A program made the translations under genes and the position numbers. From assembly GCA_013286835.1 (NCBI GenBank), contig JABDEZ010000020.1, forward strand, positions 1-33,466: DNA of 33,466 nt, read 5' to 3'. Shown here piece by piece: positions 17,372-23,423 of this stretch. The stretch is from Bacteroidota bacterium (GTDB lineage Bacteria > Bacteroidota > Bacteroidia > Chitinophagales > Chitinophagaceae). Position 1 is the stretch's first letter. Every line of letters begins with the position of its first letter. The notes beneath the pieces were generated by a model. The model saw only the letters and a list, made by a program, of their open reading frames with translations. It was not told where the DNA came from and searched no databases.

Positions 17372-17620
17372 TTCCCAAGTTCCCATCCTTTTTTTCAAGG
17401 AGGGGTGGCCGCAGGCCGGGTGGTTACACTCGCAACCGGACAGAACACTCCCCCCTCTCGTACTCGTTTATAACGAGTATGCCCCGGTTTGGCGTTTGCA
17501 ACGCCCGTGAAACATTACAACCCGTGAAACGGTGCATATCTACTGTACTAAAATACCAATTACCCATGGAACCTCGCAGTGACACTATTAAAACAAAAAG
17601 ACCTGTCCGACACCGGACAA
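17372..17620. repeat. GC-rich intergenic element with several short-loop hairpins
   Basis: This block is richer in G and C than its flanks and packed with inverted repeats that have three- or four-base loops: GGCC-GCA-GGCC (17407-17417), TACTCGTT-TAT-AACGAGTA (17461-17479), GGCGTT-TGC-AACGCC (17491-17505), CCGT-GAA-ACGG (17522-17532) and TGTCCG-ACAC-CGGACA (17604-17619). Two hairpins share the core CGTTTnnAACG, and CCCGTGAAAC is repeated at 17504 and 17521. The pattern looks like a REP-like or degraded mobile element rather than a gene. A 98-codon frame across it appears accidental. Similar GGAGGGGTGGC and CGTTTGCAACG blocks recur between genes in other Bacteroidota, as far as I remember; this needs a search. 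Confidence 0.55.
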
Positions 17621-17708
17621 AACAGTGTAAATAAAATGCACATCAGGCTACCATAAAGCATTCCAGCCACAAGAATCAAGCAGCCTGTCCGGAGATATAT
17701 TCATTCGA

Positions 17709-17720
17709 TGATCTTAGTCA
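17709..17720. promoter_or_regulatory. FNR-like palindrome 1 upstream of coiled-coil gene 3
   Basis: TGATCTTAGTCA, form TGAY-N4-RTCA, inside the inverted repeat CGATGA-N6-TCATCG. It lies 206 bases before the ATG at 17927, farther than the sites of the other paralogues. Confidence 0.4.
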
Positions 17721-17757
17721 TCGTTTATTTTAAACCTTCTGGATATTTTTACCCTTA

Positions 17758-17769
17758 TGATCTTTATCA
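17758..17769. promoter_or_regulatory. FNR-like palindrome 2 upstream of coiled-coil gene 3
   Basis: TGATCTTTATCA, form TGAT-N4-ATCA, 49 bases after the previous site and 157 bases before the ATG at 17927. Between it and the gene I see no further palindrome and no TAnnTTTG box. Confidence 0.45.
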
Positions 17770-17926
17770 CCTTTTCTTATGATGACGGTTATTATTATTA
17801 GCAGCAGACTAAGATAATTTTACGTTATAGCAATCAACTGTCTGGTTATATGGGTTGCAGGTTTTCTGGTTCTCAGGCTCAGTCTTTAATTGCGGTAAGT
17901 AGGTATAGATGTAAATAGAAAATAAA

Positions 17927-18301
17927 ATGGTGATAAGTAAGATTAAGCATCTGAAGAATGAAAGAGAAACCTGGCTTAGAACTCTGGATTATATGCAGCA
18001 GGAGAATGTTTTCTTGAAGACTAGTCTGGGCGATAGCATACAAAATGACATCAATAATGAAGTCTTGGAAAGAGTTGAGTTTTTCCAAAATCAATTTGTC
18101 AACAAGGATGCTGTTATTGCATTACTCCGCTATGATATTGCGGAGCAAAATAGGTTATTGGAAAGCAGTGGGGATTTAAGTAATAACTACATGGCTATAG
18201 TAAAAAAACAAAATAGCTTACGTAAGGATATGGCGCGGATGGAAAAGGATTTTAATGAATTGAAATTTCAATTTAATACTTACCTGGCAGAGGTGCTATG
18301 A
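17927..18301 (+). CDS. Small coiled-coil protein, paralogue 3 of 3 (diverged)
   Basis: Soluble helical protein of 124 residues. It aligns with the two upstream copies without large gaps: H-L/F-x-N-E near the start, WLRTLDYMQQE matching WLSSLGFYSEE, FFQNQF matching HYENQL, and VIALLRYDI matching IQALRHDI. The C-terminal half has diverged but keeps the heptad-like pattern (NSLRKDMARMEKDFNELKFQF). No signal peptide, membrane helix or catalytic motif. Its stop is one base from the stop of the convergent REC-Crp regulator gene. Homology to the other two was judged by eye; I consider it likely rather than certain. Confidence 0.8.
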   Translation: MVISKIKHLKNERETWLRTLDYMQQENVFLKTSLGDSIQNDINNEVLERVEFFQNQFVNKDAVIALLRYDIAEQNRLLESSGDLSNNYMAIVKKQNSLRKDMARMEKDFNELKFQFNTYLAEVL

Positions 18302-18302
18302 T

Positions 18303-19358
18303 TTAATTGAACATATTTTGTAGCTTCTTTACATCTAGTATTACTATTTCTCCCTGGCGTATATCTATAAGTTTTTCTTCTTTAAAATCACTTAGGGTTC
18401 GTATCGCAGATTCCTTAGCTGTTCCAGCTACATTGGCCAGGTTTTCGCGGCTTATATCTATTACAAACTCAGCTTTACCACCGCTGTACTTGCTATGGAT
18501 AGCCAATAGTGCATCGGCTACTTTTTTCCTTAATGAGTTATAGGCAAGGTTAAGAAGTTGCTGTTCGCGTTCTGAAACATTATTAGCCAGTAGCTGAATA
18601 AATTTCTTCATCACCTCACGGTTGTTATTGATCAGGTATTCAAAGTCGTCCTTGGGTATTAATGCTACTGTGGTTTCTTCAAGTGCTTCTGTTGTTTCTT
18701 TATAGGTGCCCCCTTCCAGCAGTGCTACATAGCCCAAAAAATCACCTGCACTGTATAGCCCTGTTACCAGTTCCTTACCATCATCATTGGTTTTGTACGC
18801 CTTTACTTTTCCCTGTGTTATATAGTAAAGCCGGTGTGGATGGCTCTCCTCGGCATATATCACCTGTTTTTTCCTGAAATTGCTAATGCTCCGGTCATTG
18901 GCAAAGATTCTTAAAGCATCCTTACCACCTGCTGTTTCCACAAGTTCATTTATGCCTTCAAGTCCTGCTGCCAGGTCTTTTTTTATAAGCTCTGTTTTAC
19001 GCAGTCTGCTTTCTACAGCATTCAGTAATTCTGTGCCATTAAAGGGTTTGGTAATGTAATCATCGGCGCCAAGCTCCATACCTTTTCTTATCTCAGCCCG
19101 TTCCGCTTTAGCGGTAATAAATATGAAGGGTATATTTCTTGTTTCTATATTCTTCTGCAGCATGTGTATTACGCCATAGCCATCCAGTACAGGCATCATT
19201 ATGTCACATACAATCAGGTCAGGTTTATGTTGTATGGCTAGTGCCACTCCTTTTTTCCCATCTTCAGCTATTATTGTTTTATAGCCAGATAACTCCAGTA
19301 TTTCAGACATGTTTTCACATATCTCCATGTTGTCTTCAATGAGCAATATTACTTTCAT
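18303..19358 (-). CDS. Response regulator with REC, cyclic-nucleotide-binding-like and HTH_Crp domains
   Basis: Hybrid regulator of 351 residues. The receiver domain (1-120) has the acidic pair Glu8-Asp9, phospho-acceptor Asp52 in VCDIMMP, Thr82 and Lys104. A cNMP-binding-like beta-roll covers about 145-260 (YYITQGKVKAY, YSAGDFLGYVALLEGG). The last 70 residues are a Crp-type winged helix with the recognition helix AKESAIRTL, where Glu316 and Arg320 form the ExxxR pair that contacts TGA in Crp/FNR sites. No FNR-like cysteine cluster is present. Its start overlaps the end of the histidine kinase gene by 4 bases (ATGA), so the two are translationally coupled. Likely output: control of the TGAY-N4-RTCA sites nearby (inference). 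Confidence 0.93.
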   Translation of the reverse strand: MKVILLIEDNMEICENMSEILELSGYKTIIAEDGKKGVALAIQHKPDLIVCDIMMPVLDGYGVIHMLQKNIETRNIPFIFITAKAERAEIRKGMELGADDYITKPFNGTELLNAVESRLRKTELIKKDLAAGLEGINELVETAGGKDALRIFANDRSISNFRKKQVIYAEESHPHRLYYITQGKVKAYKTNDDGKELVTGLYSAGDFLGYVALLEGGTYKETTEALEETTVALIPKDDFEYLINNNREVMKKFIQLLANNVSEREQQLLNLAYNSLRKKVADALLAIHSKYSGGKAEFVIDISRENLANVAGTAKESAIRTLSDFKEEKLIDIRQGEIVILDVKKLQNMFN

Positions 19359-20545
19359 AATTCTTCTTTATTCAATGGCTTGAAATTGATAATGAATTCT
19401 GTTCCTTTACACTCTTCACTTACACATGCAATATTACCATTCATCAGTTCTGTGTATTTCGATACAATGTGTAACCCCAGTCCTGTACCCTGTATAGTAG
19501 TTACCGATTCACTTCTGAAGAAACGCTCAAACAAATGCTCTTGGTCGGCTTTAGACATGCCTAAACCATGATCTTTTACAGAAAGGTAAATGCCTTCTGG
19601 TCCGCTTTCTGTTCTAATATCAATGCTGGAGGCTTCTGGAGAAAACTTAATAGCATTAGATATGAGGTTCATCAGGATGTGACTTAATAGAGAGGGGTCA
19701 AGATATACTATACTGTTTCCGGCATGAATGTACTTCAGTTCTTGTCCCGTTTTTAGTAAAGTCTGTAGTTCTGTGAGTAGTGCATTAATATGCTGTTCAA
19801 TATCAAAATCAATAAAGCGTACCTGTATTTTTCCTTCCTCAATTCTCCCAACAGAGAGAAAATCATTCAGTATATCAGTAAGCATGTGTACCGATGATAC
19901 AATGCGTTGTATATGTTTATCGCGTTTAGGTTGGTCTTCAGTTGTAATGTATTTGTTTACCAGGTATGCCGACGAAAGTATTGTGCTGAGTGGTGTTCTG
20001 AACTCGTGCGAAGCCATAGATACAAAACGCGATTTGAGCTCATTCAGTTCTTTCTCTTTCTCCAGTGCTACAGATAGCGAATGGGTGCGCTCCTCTACTT
20101 TTTGTTCCAGTTCCGCATTCAACTGCAGCAATGCTTGTTCTGATTGTTTTCTTATGGATATGTCGCTTATAAATGCAATAGAGAATTGTCCCGTGTCCGA
20201 TTTGTGGGGGCTTAGGCTCACCTCTACGGGAAATTCGGTGCCATCCTTTTTTATTGCAAATAGATCCATACCTACTCCCATAGGTCTGCTATGTGTTTTG
20301 CGGCTATGGTAATGGTCGCGGTGTTTTATATGTTTATCCTTGTAACGGCCGGGAATAAGTAATTCTATTTTTTTGCCAATAAGCTCCTGTTCCTGGTAGC
20401 CAAATTGCTTTAGCGCAAACCCGTTAACTAGTACTATACTGCCTTCGGCATCAATAATAATGATACCTATAGCCGCATTGTTGAAAAGGGCCTGGAACTC
20501 CTTGTTTGCAGATTGAGTATTCACTTTGGGAGTAGCATTGAGCAT
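19355..20545 (-). CDS. Soluble PAS-domain sensor histidine kinase
   Basis: Cytosolic kinase of 396 residues with no membrane segment. A PAS domain spans about 15-135, with the FixL-like block LLIPGRYKDKH and KKDGTEFPVEVSLSPH. A short coiled coil (LNAELEQKVEERTHSLSVAL) follows. The HisKA domain has His180 in SMASHEFRTPLS; the HATPase domain has Asn293 and Asn297 in NLISNAIKFS, DHGLGM (325-330) and GTGLGL (353-358). It phosphorylates a receiver Asp, almost certainly that of the overlapping downstream REC-Crp gene. His72 falls where FixL has its haem-ligand His, but many PAS domains without proven haem share the surrounding motif, so oxygen sensing is only a possibility. Confidence 0.93.
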   Translation of the reverse strand: MLNATPKVNTQSANKEFQALFNNAAIGIIIIDAEGSIVLVNGFALKQFGYQEQELIGKKIELLIPGRYKDKHIKHRDHYHSRKTHSRPMGVGMDLFAIKKDGTEFPVEVSLSPHKSDTGQFSIAFISDISIRKQSEQALLQLNAELEQKVEERTHSLSVALEKEKELNELKSRFVSMASHEFRTPLSTILSSAYLVNKYITTEDQPKRDKHIQRIVSSVHMLTDILNDFLSVGRIEEGKIQVRFIDFDIEQHINALLTELQTLLKTGQELKYIHAGNSIVYLDPSLLSHILMNLISNAIKFSPEASSIDIRTESGPEGIYLSVKDHGLGMSKADQEHLFERFFRSESVTTIQGTGLGLHIVSKYTELMNGNIACVSEECKGTEFIINFKPLNKEEL

Positions 20546-20658
20546 GAAAGGTAGGGTAATTTCTTATGTATTATTATAAGGATTATTAACCTGACAGCTT
20601 TTTCTCTATGCCCTATTGACTTGGTGTGAATTTATATATATAGGTTTGATGATTGGGG

Positions 20659-21261
20659 TTATGCAGCTAGGGTTAGTCGCTGTAATATGGCCACCACGTA
20701 AGGTGTAAGTATTTTTACTTCATGGTGTTCATGCAATGGTATTTGCATAAAGTCTCCGGCAACCATCCTGAAAACTTTATCGCCTACCATACAGTCACAC
20801 TGGCCTTCCAGTATAATAAAGCTCTCCAATTCGTTAGTATGCACTTCATCTTCAATATCTGTTGCAGATACAATTAGCATTTGCAATACAGACGGCCTGC
20901 TTGTAAGTACTTTAGTATATCGCCCTTCCTTAAACGATGAGGGTATGCGGTCTTGTACAAAGTCTAGCCATCGGCGGTAATTCGTAAATTTATTGATCAG
21001 TGGCAGGTCTGCTAGCTGCATTTGTGCCTCTTTGCTCAGGTTGTCTAAAAGATTGCCAATGGCGTGTTCTAGATGTGCCGGGGGTGTTACAGCGTATTTC
21101 TGGGTATAGGTTTCCATGGCTGCCTGTATGCTGTCTATTTCATTCTTTACCTCAGTATGCATCGTCATCATATGTTGCACCTCCTCCATCTCCTGTGGCG
21201 ATAAAGCTCCCAGGCAGTAGAGTTCTAAAATACCGGTATCAATATATTCCCGTATGTTCAT
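20659..21261 (-). CDS. ChrR-like anti-sigma/cupin protein
   Basis: Cytosolic protein of 200 residues from the ATG at 21261; a GTG one codon earlier is less likely. The N-terminal 75 residues resemble an anti-sigma domain (GILELYCLGALSPQEMEEV). The C-terminal half is a cupin barrel (HTNELESFIILEG, GDFMQIPLHEHHEV), with His and Glu residues that could bind a metal. ChrR-type proteins hold an ECF sigma factor and release it under oxidative or photo-oxidative stress. No sigma gene is adjacent in this window, so its partner is unknown and it may act elsewhere. It is on the same strand as the kinase pair, 113 bases upstream, which ties it to the stress island. Confidence 0.82.
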   Translation of the reverse strand: MNIREYIDTGILELYCLGALSPQEMEEVQHMMTMHTEVKNEIDSIQAAMETYTQKYAVTPPAHLEHAIGNLLDNLSKEAQMQLADLPLINKFTNYRRWLDFVQDRIPSSFKEGRYTKVLTSRPSVLQMLIVSATDIEDEVHTNELESFIILEGQCDCMVGDKVFRMVAGDFMQIPLHEHHEVKILTPYVVAILQRLTLAA

Positions 21262-21575
21262 CACGTCGGTTGTTCAGGATTGTATAACGCTTCTTTGAGG
21301 TTTACATTTGTTTGTGTCCCTCTTTGCCTATATGACTTTAGCTAGGCTAGCGTACCATCTCTAGCGTGCAAGTTATTGCTATTTATTATATCAGTTGCAT
21401 AATTGAATGTTATCGCCATCAGTTGCCCTAAAAGAGACCGCATCTTAAATCTCTACCCATCACTCCATTTATTTCGTTGCATGAGCAGGTCTTGCCTTGG
21501 GTCGTGTCATCGTTTCTGGCCAGCCCAATCATATTTCTGTAGTGTATTACAGTATTACTTTGCTAATTTGCATAC
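21262..21575. other. Divergent intergenic region, no gene seen
   Basis: The 314 bases between the cupin gene and the nucleotidyltransferase gene. It holds a short palindrome, GCTAG-G-CTAGC (21341-21351), and a plus-strand TACATTTG at 21303-21310 that matches the -7 consensus but is far from the next start. I could not place a convincing promoter for either gene. Confidence 0.4.
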
Positions 21576-22292
21576 ATGAAAGCCATGCTTTTTGCTGCCG
21601 GGTTGGGTACCCGACTTAAACCGTTTACAGACCACCATCCCAAAGCGCTGGCCGAGGTGAATGGCAAAACCTTGCTCGAACATAACATCCGGTATCTGCA
21701 AAAGGCTGGAATTTACGAGGTTATAGTAAATGTTCACCACTTCCCCAACCAGATAGAAGAGGTGCTTTTTGAGAACGACAGCTTTGGCAGCAATGTGTTG
21801 GTAAGTGATGAACGATACGAGGTATTGGAAACTGGTGGCGGCCTTTTGAAAGCGGGGCATTTTTTTGAGGGCGAAGACGACTTTGTGGTAATGAATGTAG
21901 ATGTGCTAACATCGTTGGATCTCACCGTTATGATTGCTGCCCATCGCGAAAGCGAAGCTATAGCCACACTGGCAGTAATGGAGCGCAACAGCGCTCGCCA
22001 GTTGTTGTTCGATGACCACATGCATCTCTGCGGCTGGACAAATACCGAAAAAAACCAGCAACGCATAAGCCGGGAAGTAGCCTGGATGCAGCCTTTTGCA
22101 TTCAGTGGCGTACAGGTACTAACTCCTGCAGTGTTGCACAATTGCCCTTTTCAGGGTAAGTTTTCGCTTATAGATCTGTACCTGCATCTGGCGAAAGATC
22201 AACTCATTTATGGTTATAACCACACCGGCAATGTATTTATAGATGTTGGCCGTCCCGAAAGTTTGGAGAAGGCGGGGTATCTGTTTGAGTAG
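21576..22292 (+). CDS. Sugar-1-phosphate nucleotidyltransferase, MurU-like
   Basis: Cytosolic enzyme of 238 residues with the nucleotidyltransferase signature FAAGLGTRLKPFT at the N-terminus, HPKAL, the metal-binding NVDVL and the closing strand FIDVGRPESL. The family joins a sugar 1-phosphate and NTP to give an NDP-sugar. Length and motifs fit the short MurU-type branch (N-acetylmuramate 1-phosphate uridylyltransferase of cell-wall recycling), but mannose- or glucose-1-phosphate enzymes look similar. The recycling partner AmgK, often adjacent to murU, is not seen here, so the substrate stays open. The ATG at 21576 is a clean start. Confidence 0.85.
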   Translation: MKAMLFAAGLGTRLKPFTDHHPKALAEVNGKTLLEHNIRYLQKAGIYEVIVNVHHFPNQIEEVLFENDSFGSNVLVSDERYEVLETGGGLLKAGHFFEGEDDFVVMNVDVLTSLDLTVMIAAHRESEAIATLAVMERNSARQLLFDDHMHLCGWTNTEKNQQRISREVAWMQPFAFSGVQVLTPAVLHNCPFQGKFSLIDLYLHLAKDQLIYGYNHTGNVFIDVGRPESLEKAGYLFE

Positions 22293-22347
22293 TTATTTTA
22301 GGCAATAGGCAGCATTGATTGAGGTAAGTGCTAAGGGAGTTATTTAT

Positions 22348-22755
22348 ATGAATAAAGGGTTAACTAGATCGTTAGGCATTTTTCTGATTTTCTTCGCCAT
22401 TTATGGCTGCAATACAGCATCTACCTACCATACACGATCCTTGGCTTCAGATTCTGTTCTCTCCCGTCAAGCCCACAAAACCACTTGCGATAGTGTACTA
22501 AGCAAGCTGATCTGCTCAAGCAGTCTATCAGATAATGCTAAGCAACTAAGTATTGAAAGCGAGGTCACCCACGATGGTAATCTTAATATCCGGCTATATA
22601 AAGTAAGTGGTTTAAATATAAAAATGACTTTTGTAAATCTTTTAATTGACCCAAACAAAAGGACTTTTAGCAACACATCTCTGGGTATCTACAACCCCAA
22701 GCCCCTCAAATACGATACAGCAATATTAAACTACATGATCGGGCATTGTATATAA
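22348..22755 (+). CDS. Small lipoprotein of unknown function
   Basis: Predicted lipoprotein of 135 residues. The ATG at 22348 starts a hydrophobic signal with lipid-attachment Cys21 (FFAIYGC); the TTG at 22315 would only add an unlikely leader. After the cysteine come a Ser/Thr-rich linker and a short beta-rich part (LNIRLYKVSGLNIKMTF). Two later cysteine pairs may form disulfides. I recognise no domain. It starts 55 bases after the nucleotidyltransferase gene and runs tail to tail with the YkgJ gene. Confidence 0.7.
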   Translation: MNKGLTRSLGIFLIFFAIYGCNTASTYHTRSLASDSVLSRQAHKTTCDSVLSKLICSSSLSDNAKQLSIESEVTHDGNLNIRLYKVSGLNIKMTFVNLLIDPNKRTFSNTSLGIYNPKPLKYDTAILNYMIGHCI

Positions 22756-22774
22756 CGGTAAGCAAGGTAGAAAC

Positions 22775-23272
22775 CTACCACTCGTACTCTCTTTCCACTA
22801 TCTTCTTCAACCGTTCTACCAGTGTAAAAGTTGCCGGGCAATAGTTCAGGTTTTGGGTAAATGTATCGTTATAAGCATCAAATGGTTGTTTGTTATGGTG
22901 GGGAAACTCCGCACAGTCAGCTGGCCGCACTTCATATATAGAGCACATATTATCTACCAAAAATTGGCAGGGCAATGTTTTGTTCATCCAGTCGCCCTTC
23001 TCATCTTTATACAGCCAGCGCTCTGTAAAGGCTTTCGGGGTCATCCTCATATGGGTTGAAATACGCTTTACATCGGCCTTGGTGTAGGTTGGGGTCATGG
23101 TTTTGCAACAGTTAGCACACTTGGTGCAGTCTGTATCCTGCCACACAGTAGCATCGGCTGCGGCAACAAGTGCCTCCATTTCTTCAGGCACTATATCGTC
23201 CAGCTTCTTTAAAAATTGGGTAAGCCCCTTTTTCTTCCGCGATACCGTCTTTTTGAATTGTTCCAGGTCCAT
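22775..23272 (-). CDS. YkgJ-family cysteine-cluster protein
   Basis: Cytosolic protein of 165 residues with eight cysteines arranged as Cys49, 52, 55, 56 (CTKCANCC) and Cys102, 110, 120, 145 (CQFLVDNMC, RPADC). This pattern defines the YkgJ/UPF0153 family, thought to chelate zinc or iron; the function is not established. It is divergent from the DUF5686 gene, and a Fur-box-like palindrome lies 44 bases before its start codon, which would fit iron-linked regulation. The ATG at 23272 is the start. Confidence 0.9.
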   Translation of the reverse strand: MDLEQFKKTVSRKKKGLTQFLKKLDDIVPEEMEALVAAADATVWQDTDCTKCANCCKTMTPTYTKADVKRISTHMRMTPKAFTERWLYKDEKGDWMNKTLPCQFLVDNMCSIYEVRPADCAEFPHHNKQPFDAYNDTFTQNLNYCPATFTLVERLKKIVEREYEW

Positions 23273-23315
23273 GATGCTGTAAATTAACTAATAAACGCTT
23301 TCTTTTAAACCAAAA

Positions 23316-23334
23316 GATAATGATTATCGTTATT
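23316..23334. promoter_or_regulatory. Fur-box-like palindrome between divergent genes
   Basis: GATAATGATTATCGTTATT matches 16 of 19 positions of the classical Fur consensus (GATAATGATAATCATTATC), by hand count. It lies between the YkgJ gene (start 23272, minus) and the DUF5686 gene (start 23424, plus), where it could control both. Chance similarity is possible in AT-rich DNA. Confidence 0.5.
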
Positions 23335-23423
23335 TTACGTTGTTGTACCTTGTAACGTTCAGGCAAAACGCTTTTTTAAGTTCTTGTTTTGTTATTAAAG
23401 GTTATGTTTGGTGGTTAAGTAAT

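Noticed and set aside
17338-17634. 98-codon frame in the hairpin-rich block
   Set aside because: It runs through several perfect inverted repeats, has an Arg/Pro-rich accidental look and no recognisable domain; the block is better explained as a repeat element.
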